DNA from: Cladobotryum mycophilum
Taxonomy: Eukaryota; Ascomycota; Sordariomycetes; Hypocreales; Hypocreaceae
Direction: 5' to 3'
DNA: 64,000 nt
Assembly: GCA_036429605.1 (NCBI GenBank)
Contig: JAVFKD010000016.1
Coordinates: forward strand, 3,410,001-3,474,000
In this document: positions 44,049 through 56,531 of the stretch, piece after piece
How the letters are laid out: the number at the start of each line of letters is the position of its first letter
Position numbering within the stretch: the first letter of the stretch is position 1
Notes under the pieces: generated by a model
What the model saw: only the letters and a program-made list of their open reading frames with translations
Database searches by the model: none
Told to the model about the DNA's origin: nothing
Made by a program: the position numbers and the translations under genes

Positions 44049-47000
44049 CTACTGGCTAGCGGCGTTGGCCACCTCATTGAGTTTCGCCTTCTCATCTTCT
44101 GTAAGCATGTTGTACCAGTCCTGGAAGTTAGCAATGTTTTCCCGGGCGCAGCGAATGAAGAAGTCAGTCAAGTAAGCCTGTGTCTCGTCATCACGCTGTC
44201 GTTGACTACCATCTAGACCAAACGCCATGAGGTCAGCCTTGGTAGCTCCAAGGCTCAGATCCAGAGTGTCATCATCATCTTCCCATCCTTCCTCGTTGTC
44301 ATCATCATCATCAAAGTCAGCAGTAGTGGCAACTGCAGCGGAAGCGGCGCTTGCGGCAGCTCGGACACCGGAAGCAGACAAGAGTTCCTCGATCAATACC
44401 TTGATAATTTTTAGTGTGGCAGGAATGATTGTGTACTGATCTGGGTCTAATGATTTGGTATCTTGATTAGTTCCTCGCTCTTCTTGTATGTAGTCTTGGT
44501 AGAGTCGATCTAATAGAGAGCTTGTGTTGGGTGTAGTGTATGAGTCTTTAGACATACTCTTTTTTGCGCGCGATCGCGTTTTTATCATGCCATCATCCGC
44601 CGTCACAATGAGGTCACCCTTTACTGATGTTTGTGCCAATCGAGGATCGTTGAGCGAGTATAAATTGGACAAGGCAATAACACTATTCACATGTTAGCAG
44701 GCAAGGGACAAAAGGCGTCATCGTAGCTCCAACGCACTTTTGTCGGATCTCATCATAGCCAGCAAAGCTGACAGAATTCTCAAGCCACTTGGCAAGGACA
44801 ACCTGGAGACCGCTCTCCCCATTAATTTGGATCTGACTGAGGAACTCAACCACGTCATGGGCGCCGGAAAGAGAAAGTCGGGCAAAGACGAGAATGAGAG
44901 ACTGGATGAAGGCAGCGGCTTGCGCAGTCGCAAGTCGGTTTGCCACAGCCTGCAAAAGCTGTGGCAGGAAAGGTCCCAGGCGATCTTGGCCAGCCTTCTC
45001 AACAAGTTCGGCAGCCAATCCTCCAACTTCAGAGGCCGAGTTGTCTTCTATCGACGGGCCCAAGAGACGGTCAATGATATGCAGGCAGACTTCCAGGCCG
45101 GATCGACCGTTTCCATCCTGCCAGTTGAAAACCTGCTGGTGGTCATGTACTAAAATCCACTTGACAGCTTCAGAGCCAGGTCTTAGAACTTCGCCTTCCG
45201 TCGACTCCATGAGGAGACGGTTCAGCTTGGGGAATGTAGCGGCTACAAAACCTTCAGGAAGAGGCTCCGAGCCATTTTCAGCCAAGACAGCAAGAAGTTC
45301 GGTGGCCACCTTGTGAAAATTAGACAAAAGTTCATATATGGACAATAATCAAATAACTTACTGTAACAAGGGGGTTGTCCTCCGTTAGGTTTGCCACATC
45401 AAAGGCGCCAGTCAACGTAGGGAGGATTTTGGCACAAAGGGCAGCAAACGAGGCAGAATCGGATAGGCTGCTGACAATTTCCTCGAAGGCTTCGGAGACA
45501 AGCATGGTAACCTGGAAGTTGCTAGCTCCAAGTTTGGCGAGCAGGAACAAGAGATCGATGGATTGAATATCGCTAGAAAGCGCAATGTTGGTGTCAATCG
45601 TGATGGCTGCTCGCAGAGCTTCACTCAGTGTGACGAGAAGCTCATCAGCATCCTCCATATCATCCTGATCTTTACCATTCATGTAGGTTTGAATAGAATT
45701 AATAATGGGAATTTGTCGGTCAGCAGTAACCTTGCCCGAATTAATCAAGCCCTCAATGGCTTTGATACAAGACACTTGGACAACCTCGGACTCCTCATTA
45801 TTGATGGAGAGGATGATGCGGTCCAGAAGAGTTGGCGGAGGCTGGAACGAACGGCCAAGCATACCCGCAACAAGGTATCCGCGAGCACGCAGCAAAGGCT
45901 CATCGGATCTGTTGATGGCGAAGTCGACAAGTTCAAGGTAGGCATTGGCAACAACGTCGGCAATCGGCTTGCCCAAATCCTGGAAGTCGCTAACAAGCAT
46001 AACAAACAGATACAGAGCCGCTTCCTGACTTCTCCATGATTCACTATCACCAGGGAAGAGAGTCTGGGTATACCCAAACAGCCCATCGACAGTCTTCTCA
46101 TTAAACCATTCACCCATCTTAATGAGCAGGTCACCAGCAGCAGTTCGGGCGGTATACTGGGCGGTGACAGAAGTCTCCTCGGCGAGGTATAGAGAACAGT
46201 CGAAATCCCATAAATCTTGTTCCTCTCGGGTCACTCGAGAATATGCAACAAGCATATTCATGATTTCAATCATCCATGGGACCTCGTGGCCAGAAGCATG
46301 AGCCTGGAGTTGACCATCAAGCTCGGCCTGGACAGGAGGTGCCCGGAAGCATTGGTTCAAGAAGTCAAGTTCTTCCAGAATAAGCAAGTCAAGAGTGTAG
46401 GGGAGACTATCGGAATCCTCCAATCGAGACTGGGCTTCGTCCTTGATGTACAATTGTTCGTAAGCAGCCTTCATCAAGCTGAGCTCCTCCCACACAGCTG
46501 TGAAGAAGGTGGTGCTCTGTGGAAGAAGAAGGTTGGGGAAAACTCGTCGGATCCGGAGAAGAGTCTTGACAACCTGAAGTTTAAGAGCGATGATGCTGTT
46601 CCAGCTCTCGGGCTGGGTACCCGCAACAGACTCCACATCTGGCAGACGGCCCTTGAGGACCACAACGAAGAACGGATTCCAATCCTGCAAGAGCTCCTCT
46701 GCAAATGCTTTGACCTCTTTGGCGTGATCGTCCTTGACCATATTCATCAGATCGAAACAGCCTCGGAATACGGAGATGGCAAGGGCTCGCAGCATGGGCT
46801 TTCGGTTCTCGTTGAGGGCGACCTGAGTCAAGGCCCTGGCGATGTCCTGAGCCATGGAGAAGAACTGGTCTTCGCTCAGGCTCTCATCGACCAAGTCACC
46901 AAGGACTCGAAGAGCTCCGTGAAGCTGAGCATCGCTACCTGTCGGAATAATGCCCAAGACCGTGGGAAGAAGATCAGGCCACTGCTCGGGGAAGTCGTGG

Positions 47001-47444
47001 ATAGCAACTTTGCCGACAGCATAACTAGGAACTCATCCGTCAGCCTCACATACACGACGGGAGCAATCAAATGGCAAGATATGGATGGAATCAATCAATT
47101 ATATCCTACCTGGCAGCAATTTTCACTTTTCGATCCTCTTCGGGGCTCAAAGCTACCTCTAGCAAGGTCTGCTTCAGGCGGGCCCTGGCCTCATCGGAGA
47201 TGGGAATCTGTGGCTCGCTCTCGAGCTCCTCGACAGACCAATTCTTTTCGATGAAGATGCGAAGAGTGCTCAAGGCCGATTGACGGATACCAGTGTCAAT
47301 CGAGGTATGAGCAGCGATGTTGGCAAGGGAGACGGGAAAGGCAGGATTGGATTGAGCCCGCTTGATCTCGATCTCGGCTTGTTGGCGGGGTGCCTGCTCG
47401 GACAGCTGCGTGTTGGCGAGGAGCTGCACGAGCTGGTCCTCCAT
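44049..47444 (-). CDS. KAP114: importin-9 / karyopherin KAP114
   Basis: Nuclear import receptor for histones H2A-H2B and TBP. Four exons, 47444-47110, 47024-45362, 45309-44738 and 44682-44049, separated by introns of 85, 52 and 55 nt; all phases fit. Length is 1067 residues, near the family norm. The importin-β N-terminal repeat is seen early (IEIKRAQSNPAFPVSLANIA, then SYAVGKVAIHDFPEQWPDLL across intron 1). HEAT-type helical pairs continue throughout. The acidic loop ADFDDDDDNEEGWEDDDDT near residue 965 and the C-terminal block DLMAFGLDGSQRQRDDETQA followed by FQDWYNMLTEDEKAKLNEV are hallmarks of the importin-9/Kap114 branch rather than of Kap95 or Kap123. No frameshift was found in this long gene. 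Start Met follows CACA. Confidence 0.9.
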
Positions 47445-49426
47445 TGTGGGCTTGATGCTTCTGCTATAGGACCAGCAAAAACGAAGATGGAATTCGATAT
47501 TAAAAAAGAAATAATAAAGTCCTTTTCTCCAGCAGTGCGCGTCCAAAAATCGAATGGTCTGCAGAAGAGAAGGCTTTTTGCCAAGGGGGGATGAACGCAA
47601 GGAGGGGAGGGATGGTGGGGGATGAAAACAAAAAAAGAGTGGGTCAGTTTTCTTCCTTCCCTACCTACAACGCGTTTGATGGTTTTTTTAGTGGAGGTTA
47701 GAAGTTCACAGAGGGAAGCAGTGATGTAGTAATGCCTCAATATGGTGACTAACCCCGTTGATTGCATCAGTTGCTTCGGTTAGCTTTAGCACGGGGCAGC
47801 ACTGTAACCAGTGTTTATAATTGGCATGCAACGCAACCCACGAGAAATCGCAAAAGTGTGCATTAGGTGTGTAGGGTAAGAGACTTGCATATGACAATTC
47901 AGACCATTCAATCAACCACACTCAAGCAAAGCAAAGCTCAAAAGTCAAACAAAATATGCTAATGAGTGTTCCATCTGGCATTTAGGTATCATGATCGATC
48001 TCCATAGGTAGACCCAGGCTCCATTGAAATGCGGGACGTCGACTGTACATAAGGTACCTTGGTACTAAGGTAAGGGTCTGCAGGTCACTTTCGATCCCAC
48101 TGGGTACAAACGACTACCAGTCCGCTCGTAGAGGGATGTACTTGTCGTCATGGTGACAACCTGAGGCTACCTTTCTTCCTGGTGACTATTTTAAAGGCGT
48201 GAGTAGGGAGGACATCTCCCAATAAAACTGCATGCCGGCTTACTGCGACATATTACTATTTCTGAGACATTCAGGTCTAAATTTCGGAATATCTCTGAAT
48301 GGATAGACAGCCCTGCAAGCCGCTGTACAAATTTTCTGGTTGCTGAATAAAGAGGAGAGGGAATGCATGCATGTTCTAGAGATCTTTCTTCCCGTCCTCC
48401 TCATTAGGTACAAGGAGTTGGATGGGAGTTTTTTCTTTCTTTCTGTAGATGCATGTTTAGTGTATTGCCGAATGTTCCCCGTCAACCACTTTCCTTATCG
48501 TCCCGTAGATAAACTGATAAGAGTGAGATAAATTGTTGCGTGTTTTATCTCTCATCCTGGACAGTGTCAAATTTTTATTCAGATTGCACACAATCTCTCT
48601 TATTCAGCCCATGCTCCAGAACTATTTTCTTGACTCGATCACATCAAGTAATCACTTCGCTGAGCATGGAAACAGCGGGGACATCCCCACCCACAAACCC
48701 TGTGAAGCTGCCAGGACCCCTGCTAATCCCATTGTCGAGGTCATCATCAATATCCATGAACACCACTTATCATTGGCTCTGCAAATTCCGGCATATCGCT
48801 GTTATCGTTGTCCAATAGCAGACCCAACGCTTTGGGCCCATCTGGCACGCAAAAAATCCTTTATCGTTGAGATAGATTAATGCGGAGTGGCGTGGGTTCT
48901 GGGCTTGTGACAGGAAGGGCGAACGCCGTGATGGTTCCCGTGGCCCCCATCCGGCTACTCCTAGCAGAGGCTAGGTGGTAATATTAGTATGCCATTCCAA
49001 ATCGGCATGTCGGTTTTGCGCCACATTTTGCTTTGCTTTATCTCCATCTCACCCTGTCTGTCTCAATGGTTGCTTCTGATAGCGCTGCAACATGAGAGCC
49101 CCTAGGCAGGGAAATACTAAAAGCAATGTCTCGCCCAGGTCCCTTCCTATTCCTGATCTCGAGTACGCTGTCAGACGCACACGGTAGTACGCGCTGCTGT
49201 ATCAATGTACGGCTCTGTACCAGCGAAGATGCAAGACAAACGGCCCGTCCAATAAACCGTGGATGATCTTCATTGTCAAAATTGGCAAACCAACATCTGC
49301 AACCCACCATTCGACGTCATTGCTGCGTAGATCTGTCTTCCTTATCAGAAGCAGCGGGTATATCTGGTCGTGGCGCGTTCTTCTTCTCGATTGACCTGGT
49401 CATTTTCTCTCCATTATAAAAACAAA
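47445..49426. other. 2 kb divergent region KAP114 / NCS1 permease
   Basis: No supported gene; open frames here lack domain character. GATAAG-type words occur at 48494-48499, 48516-48521 and 49341-49346, compatible with GATA-factor nitrogen control of the permease, though such words are common by chance. Confidence 0.4.
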
Positions 49427-51275
49427 ATGGCGAGCAGAAGGAGCTTCAGATACTGGGCGGACAAGGTGGCCATCGAGCCCACCGAACCGGGTTTGTCGTC
49501 GACCCAAATGATGGTACGAAGGTTCTTTTCCTCTCTTACGGATCTGCGGTAGCGGATACACTCTCTTATACTCCGAAAACGATATCGGCTGCTCCCTAGT
49601 GCTTCTAACACTCCCCACAGCTTGTCAACCATGATCTCACTCCCGTCGAAAGAGAGCGCCGACAATGGGGCGCATGGAACTTTGTCGCCTTTTGGATCGC
49701 AGACTCCTTCAACATCAACACATGGATGATATCCTCCTCTATGATCATCAACGGCTTGTCATGGTGGCAGGCTTGGATTTGTGTTTGGCTCGGTTATGCC
49801 ATATCCGCCAGTTTCATTGTAACCACGGGTCGAATCGGTGCCACGTACCACATTGGGTTTCCCGTCATTAGTCGTGCCTCCTTTGGTATTTGGGGTAGTC
49901 TCTGGCCCATCTTCAACCGAGCTGCAATGGGTGAGTGATTGCATAACCAGACAATGAGTTCTGCCCAAAGAGACGATTTCTAACATTTTGCCTTCCCCGT
50001 ATACCAGCTTGCATTTGGTATGGAACACAGGCCTATCTCGGTGGACATTGTGTGTACCTCATGATCCGTGCTATCTGGAAGTCGTGGGATAGCACCAAAA
50101 TGCCTGGGAATTTTGGCACCGACGCTACCAATACCCCCATGTATGTTTCCTTCGTCATCTTCTGGATCCTGTCCCTTCCAGCTTTATGGTTCCCCGTCCA
50201 GAAGATTCGCCACTTGTTCACTGCCAAGGCATTCTTTGTGCCTCTTGCAGGTGTCGCTTTTCTCGTCTGGGCTGCTGTTCGAGCTGGCGGCGTCGGCCCC
50301 ATTATAAAGCAGCCTGGTACACTCCATGGTAGCAAATTGGCCTGGGAGATGGTCAATGGGATCATGTCTTCCATTGCCAACTTTTCAACCCTGGTGATTA
50401 ATGACAGCGACTTTACCCGTTTTGCGCGCAAACCTGGAGACGCCTTTTGGTCGCAGCTCATCGCAATTCCCATTTCGTTTGCCATCACTTCCTTCATCGG
50501 CATTATCGTCTCCTCGTCCTCGACCATCATCTATAAGGAGCCCATCTGGGATCCTCTGGTTCTTTTGGGGCGATTCATCGACGATGGTGGCTCTGCCCAA
50601 CGATTTGGTGTATTCATAATCGCCTTGGCCTTTGCTGTTGCTCAGTTGGGTACAAACATTGCGGCCAACTCGGTTTCTGCGGGAAGCGATCTTACTGCAC
50701 TTATGCCTCGATACGTCAACATCCGCCGCGGATCTTACATATGTGCTATCATTGGGTTGGCTATGTGCCCATATAACCTTTTGAGTAACTCCAACAAGTT
50801 TACAACATACTTGTCTGCCTACAGCGTCTTTCTCAGCTCCATCGCGGGCGTTATGGTGGCTGATTACTACATCGTTCGGAAGGGCTACCTCAACCTTAAA
50901 GATCTCTATGATGGGCGCAACACCGGACCGTATTACTACACATTTGGAATTAATTGGCGCGCCTACGCAGCATACGTTTCTGGTATCCTGATTAACGTTG
51001 TTGGCTTCGCCGGAGCTGTCGGAACAAAGGTTCCTGCCGGCGCGACATACATTTACAACCTCAACTTCTTTTGCGGGTTCATCGTATCATTTACTACATA
51101 CTACGTTTTATGCAAGATAGCGCCTATACCTGCGACAAGCGACCGATGGATGGAAGTTGGTGATTCTATTGATGAAGTGCACATGGCTCATGATGGAAGT
51201 AGTCAGGATTACGATGAAGAGGAGAGGGTAACAACTGGCAAAGGCAATGTGAAGAATACAATGACAGATTTTTGA
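49427..51275 (+). CDS. NCS1-family nucleobase permease (uracil/allantoin type)
   Basis: Plasma-membrane proton symporter of the NCS1 Fur-type family. Exons 49427-49513, 49621-49930 and 50008-51275; introns of 107 and 77 nt with CAG acceptors; 554 residues. The N-terminus is cytosolic (LVNHDLTPVERERRQWGAWN). TM1 begins FVAFWIADSFNINTWMISSS and is followed by the family motif GLSWWQAWICVWLGY. Other conserved sites are FPVISRASFGIWGSLWPIFN, WYGTQAYLGGH, and INDSDFTRFARKPGD in TM6-loop; later come AQLGTNIAANSVSAGSDLTA and ADYYIVRKGYLNLKDLY. About 12 membrane segments are expected. These fit Fur proteins (uracil, allantoin, uridine); the exact substrate cannot be fixed by eye. The acidic C-tail (YDEEERVTTGKG) is typical of endocytosis-regulated permeases. 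Confidence 0.88.
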
Positions 51276-51654
51276 TTTTATGCGATACATGATAGATTAT
51301 AGTTTGTATTCATTTAATTGACGTTACTCAATTTCACTTCTTGCTGTAGTGCTGTAATTGGGCATGATGTGAAGATAGTTGATTGATGATTGTTGGAATA
51401 TCGCCTCAAGTTTCTGAGTGTAAACATCCCTTCCATATAGTGCTTAGGCATCTCCCTTGCATATTTGGCTCAGTAATTCATCCAACTTGTAACGAGGTTG
51501 ATATACATGCCAACCAAGAAACGCGTCCCGAAATCCCAGCCAGGATTGGCGGGCCAGGTCGGTATTCCACTTTGCTTGTTCGGCTTCTGTGCAAGAGCTG
51601 TGAGTCGTAGGACATGCGTGTTAGCCTCGATCAAACAGAGTATTAAGTTGAGTG
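51276..51654. other. convergent 3' region
   Basis: AT-rich DNA between the convergent ends of the permease and the terpene synthase; nothing coding is seen. Confidence 0.5.
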
Positions 51655-52743
51655 TCATGTAAGAAGGTACCTCTCGAATTGAACGAATGCTCGATCCAAA
51701 GCCAGTGTTGCATCACGGATAGATTCCATCGTCTCGCATAGCGTATCGCGAAATGTCCATCCCTGAACGGAATGAGTAGCATCCGCACAGGTGAATCGAG
51801 ATGGGGTATTGGCCTGTCGCTTGGAAATGGTGGCCAGGCCCATGTAGTTGTACGCATCGTTTTGCAGGATTTCCTTTGGCACAGAGAACAGGTCGTTGCC
51901 TAGATTGAGAAAGACTTTGAGGTTTGCTAGGCTCGTGATCCAGTACTCGTAGGGCACCTCTGTGTCCCGAGATGGCTTGAAGATGGGCGCTATCCAACCG
52001 CTAGAGGCTCCAGTCCACTCGCGGAAGATGGAGGCAAAGCCATCGGGACAGCAGCCATTCGTTTTCTTTCCGGCCGGAATCAGGGAGTAGTGAGGGGGAA
52101 GCGTCGCAGCGAAATGGTTCTCTGTGGGTTGGGCCTCGACCCAGAGTACGACATCGCTCGCGGCAAAGGCGCCAATCCTAGGATCCATGGCCCCGTAATG
52201 CTCGACCATGTCCTTGACAACGTCGGCGAACATGTTCTGCCACTGTCCTTGGACCTTTTGCCCTCTCAGAATGTCGTACAAGAAGTAGTTGAGGCTTCTG
52301 CCACTGTTTCCGGTTTGTCCATCATCTCCGCTGAGAACCGCCGTGGTGAGCTTGGCAACGTGCAACCTGGTATCAAGTTCGGCCAGCGGATAGTACCATT
52401 CCGTAAGAGAGGCACTGACTTCGAGTATGGTCTCGATGACTGACAGTTTGCATCCGGGGATTGACTTGACATTGGCGTCGGCCCATGCCCATAGCTGATC
52501 GCGGAGTTCACGATCAGGCAGCCTCTGAGGATGCTGATAGTTGATGGACCTGAGAAACTCTAGCAGAACAATGTCCAGGGCTTTTGCCACTGCAATCTTC
52601 TCCTCGGTTCCAAGATGCGTCACGTCGGTAAATGAGAAGATGTCAAACTGCTTCTGCGACAACAGGGCTGTGAAGTCACCAGATTGGATTGATGGTGTGG
52701 TGCATGTAACAGTCATGGTTTCGTATAAGCGTGGTGAGAACAA
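51655..52743 (-). CDS. class I terpene synthase, trichodiene-synthase-like family
   Basis: Intronless frame of 362 residues, the size of single-domain sesquiterpene cyclases. The metal-binding NSE/DTE motif is clear as NDLFSVPKE (N-D-x2-S-x3-E), in the TRI5-like style. The N-terminal Asp-rich motif appears as AVLSGDDGQTG, with only a DD pair and not the usual DDxxD. The spacing between the two motifs and the FREWTGASSG region fit the trichodiene/longiborneol synthase family. The product cannot be inferred: other members make varied sesquiterpenes, and no trichothecene genes lie beside it apart from a distant HXXXD transferase 33 kb away. The alternative start at 52716 (MTVTCTTPSI) would remove nine residues. 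The neighbours are a permease and a gene-poor stretch, then a secreted protein and an NRPS. Confidence 0.75.
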   Translation of the reverse strand: MFSPRLYETMTVTCTTPSIQSGDFTALLSQKQFDIFSFTDVTHLGTEEKIAVAKALDIVLLEFLRSINYQHPQRLPDRELRDQLWAWADANVKSIPGCKLSVIETILEVSASLTEWYYPLAELDTRLHVAKLTTAVLSGDDGQTGNSGRSLNYFLYDILRGQKVQGQWQNMFADVVKDMVEHYGAMDPRIGAFAASDVVLWVEAQPTENHFAATLPPHYSLIPAGKKTNGCCPDGFASIFREWTGASSGWIAPIFKPSRDTEVPYEYWITSLANLKVFLNLGNDLFSVPKEILQNDAYNYMGLATISKRQANTPSRFTCADATHSVQGWTFRDTLCETMESIRDATLALDRAFVQFERYLLT

Positions 52744-55700
52744 GCTTGAGAGAAATCGATGGTAGGAATCTGGTTGAGGTGTCTATGAGATGAATCCTAG
52801 GCTGAGTGTCTTGTGATAATAGAAGAACTAGGAAAATAAGCGGATGAGAGGTACAATATAAATATATGTTTGAAGTCATCCTGACATACCTTAACGCTAA
52901 GGTGATAACTACTCCGTGAGGCAGTTTTGTTCCTCCCCACGCTGGCGCAAAGGCAACATCAGGCTGCGAGGATGCATTTTCTTTTATCCCTCGGTGTGAC
53001 CTATATATTCTATTTCGGGTCAGAATTACACTTTTCACATTGGTCAGGCGCGTTGAATAATTGGCCATTTACTGATTCGCAGGCAGCTCGGTGGCTTCGG
53101 TGAGGAATTCAATATCCCCCCGTCTCCACAATCAATCTATAGAGTGATCAAGCGGGGCGAATCAACACCAAAGTCTTAAACATGACAGATAGATGTCTTC
53201 GCATAGCGCATCTTGCGCCTTTTGTTACCATTAGAATTGCCCCCTTATTCATCGGAATGAGTCCCCCCACGTCACCGAGCATATTGTCAAGCGCCCACAG
53301 CTGAAACTTAACCTCAGTATAATTGGAATGCCGTGTACAAATCCCTAGGTCTAATTCCTGCCTGGAAGTCGAGCGATGGGATATTACTCCCGTGTAGTCC
53401 GTTTTGAGGTCCAACATGAATGGTGTCTAGCTTCTTTTGGCTGTCGACACTTTCTCCCTGCTTGAATACTATAGTCCGAGTCATTGGGTATGATGGGAGA
53501 TGAGAATATTGACATAAACTTATGCCTATCTTTGGTATAGTCTGTCTTGTTCGCCCTGGATATTCCTTTTTGCCATCACTGTAAACTGCGTGGTGTGGGG
53601 GTACATGCAAGGGATGTTTCGATAAGCATTCGCATTTTTCACCACGTTATCCTCAGGTGGACAAAAGACTTGCACCATTGATTCCATAGGGCTTGGTAGC
53701 AGTGAGAGTCTCCAGCAAGATTTCACAAAAGGTGCATCCGGGGCTGTAGCCCCTCTCCATGAGCGGAGTTCGGTGTCGGCAACGAAGTGTGGGATTTACA
53801 CATAGCAACACGATTATAATTTCTGCACCAGCTAGGGTCAAGCGACAGATGGAATGGATTTCAAGGTTGAAATGAATTACAAGTAGATATGACTGTTCGT
53901 ATGCCTTGGTGCGGTATGAACGGCGCAGCAATGTGGATATAGTTTTGCTGTCATGTGAAGCAGGTCGTTTCTGCTCTCCCAAGACAAATCCCATTCCGTA
54001 TTTGTCTAAACCTGACTAACAAGCGATGACGCTATTTCTATACTCGAAAATTTGGCCAAAATAGTGATGGCGGTGGTCTTCTGGGTTTCGGTCAAGAGAA
54101 GGTCTTCAGTCTCAGTTGAAGCAATCTCGGTTGTAGTAGTTTTGTTTTATTTTTTTACATGTTTTCTTTTTTTCTTGCATATTGCATGGCTATTTAGAGG
54201 TTGGAAAACAATGTGCATAGATGATTAGTATTAGATATATGCGACCTTCTTCTTCGAGGATCTTTGTGCTGAGAGATGAACATCTACGAATGATTCTTCT
54301 CCATTCGTATAATTCGTGCGATTCTACAGTAGCTATTACAAGCACCCATATTTAGCCTCACCATCACCAGGCGAAGTAGGATAATTTCTTTTACAAGCTT
54401 AATCATCTATAGGGGCTTCATCTCACTGCCTGGGCGATATTTTTCTTCGTGCAGTCCAGTGAGCTTTTATCGCGTAGAGTGGGAGAACTGCTTATATTCC
54501 CACTTATTTCTCCGTGAGCAAAAATCTTTAGATCAGGGTGTCATGGAAAGTAGATCATAGAAACTGAGCGATGCGTAGTGATATGCCATTGCGAAGAGAG
54601 TTAGCAGAGCAGGACAGATTCCCGCATATTGTGATTTGAGAATGAAAGTGGAAGTGGCGGCCTCTGGAATCCGCCTCACAACAACTGCATAATTTGAATG
54701 TGAATAATTGCTGCGATGGGTTAAAGATCATCAGGGATAAATGGTAACGCATGTTGTAGGTGGTGTCTGGCCGTGTAAGTCATGCGACCTCTGTGTTGCT
54801 CATGCATATATGACTTGAAGTCTCCTCGTATTACTTACATGTCTTATTATAGCAGGGCCTCTCGGCAGTTGTACTCCTATGTCCTAGGGACCTATTCTTC
54901 TCATCTCGTTCGCCAGAACAGCTGGTTATTTGTGAGAATTGAAGTTAACCTGCATAACTGGAAGGCAGTATTGCCAATATGAGCGCACGTCTTGAGCCAT
55001 TCTATGATGGCCTTATGAAAGGAGTCAAGGATGTTATTTTAATGAGTTGAGAGGAAAATATAATTATAGAGACTGGAAAGCAGATAAATAACAGTTATGG
55101 GCATGAGTGAGGACGTCAGTACTCACCTCTTTTTCTTACATTATTTGTTTGTATACTCGAAGAACGTTGAGATACTTCATAGGCCTCGCATACAAAACTA
55201 CCCCCTAATGTTGTTTAGTACCCCTGAGCGAATGACTTTTTCTTCGCACATTCGCTACTCGGCTCTAGGGTACTTGAATGCAAATCAACATATCTTGAGT
55301 CCTGACCTTGGCAGAATAATACTTTGCCACCACCGGTTGACCCACTTTGAATTCCAGTATAGGTAAGGAGTATAAGTAGGATAACAGCATCTTCTCCCCA
55401 TGATCTTGTCTACTATCCCTGCATACAATTAAATTCCAAATCTTCGTAAAGCCACCTCCTTTGCTTCGTTCTATTGGCAAATTCGACCCTTCGGTGTACA
55501 GAGGACTGACTGGCCGCTGATCTCAGCCTCTGACTAAAGTCAGACCGACGCGATGTCGCACGCCCGTATTGAAGCCTCTGATATCAGTGTAAGCTGTGGT
55601 ATTGATGGTTCGCTTAATCGAGGCCAATGTTTATTATACAATTGTGCAGTCACCAACCTCGTGTCCTGTCAGCACGAGCCAATTACCGTTGGTAAATGCG

Positions 55701-56003
55701 GGCGCTTTACCCTTCCTACCCACCCTTGCCATGTGGTCAGCATCAGGAGAGAACGTCAAAATACGATCAGCCAAGGAATGCATTCATGGGTAGGGCAAAA
55801 AAGACTGCCGAGGATCCGGCATGAGGGCGAAAGCCCGAACATATACTCCGTAAATGCTGATATATAAAGGATGAAGGATGCTCTCTAACATAGAAGTCTT
55901 ATCTTACAACCCAACAGACAATCAATCCAATCTCAGACATCATCTCATCAACTTAACTTACCTTTACACACTCGATACTTTACCAAACAACCTTTAGCCC
56001 AAC
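52744..56003. other. 3.3 kb AT-rich gene-poor region
   Basis: Long stretch without convincing genes, AT-rich and full of short frames. The frame 55553-55867 starts at an ATG but has no family features and runs into the TATA box of the next gene, so I do not call it. No transposase remnant or terminal repeat was recognised. Confidence 0.45.
55861..55868 (+). promoter_or_regulatory. TATA box of the secreted-protein gene
   Basis: TATATAAA lies 136 bp before the ATG at 56004, a suitable distance for a short-leader, highly expressed secreted protein. Confidence 0.55.
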
Positions 56004-56531
56004 ATGAAGTCCTTCGTCGCTTCTGTCCTCGCCATCATTGCTTTGGCCTCCACTTCCACCGCAGCTCCCGCTGCTCGAGGTGTTCCCGGAAATGTAAGCG
56101 ATTCATCTGTCTACAGATATACCATTGTACCTCGCAGAGGATAAAAAGTCCCATATACTAATAACTTATCGGCTCAGGTCCAACTCTGCACTGGCTCTAA
56201 CTGGAATGGCTGCGAGATCCACAATTTTGACATCACCACTCCATTCAACTGCCAACCTTTGCCCAGCCGGTTTACTGAACACCTTGGCTCCATTGGCCCT
56301 GACGCCGGTGCCATTTGCCGCATGTACGTACCGCATCTCTCATGCCGAATTCATGAACAGGTTGACTGACTTTACTACTTATTTAGCTACACCGATTCTA
56401 GCTGCGCCGAGAAATATAACACAGTCATCACCCAGAGGCCTGGTATTGACAATCTCTACAGCTACAAGGGCAAGGATGTTGGTCACACTGCTCGCTTCAT
56501 CCTCTGCGGAGCGTGCTCCAATTGCCTGTAA
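56004..56531 (+). CDS. small secreted cysteine-rich protein
   Basis: Three exons, 56004-56093, 56178-56323 and 56387-56531, with in-frame GT-AG junctions, encode 126 residues. A classical signal peptide is visible (MKSFVASVLAIIALASTSTA, cleaved near APAA). The mature protein of about 100 residues has eight cysteines (QLC, NGC, FNC, AIC, SSC, ILC, GAC, SNC), enough for four disulfides. The pattern LC-TGSNWNGC-x(n)-FNCQPLP ... GPDAGAICRIYTDSSC resembles the βγ-crystallin-like fold common among fungal small secreted proteins. Such proteins include candidate effectors and antimicrobials; no specific activity can be assigned. Having two introns in so short a gene and a nearby TATA box support a genuine, expressed gene. 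It is convergent with the NRPS. Confidence 0.8.

Noticed and set aside
48240..48880. Several 60-115 codon ORFs on both strands
   Set aside because: No splice structure, no domain, and the two strands overlap each other; more likely promoter DNA.
55553..55867. 104-residue + strand ORF starting with ATG
   Set aside because: It runs into the TATA box of the secreted-protein gene and has no recognisable features.
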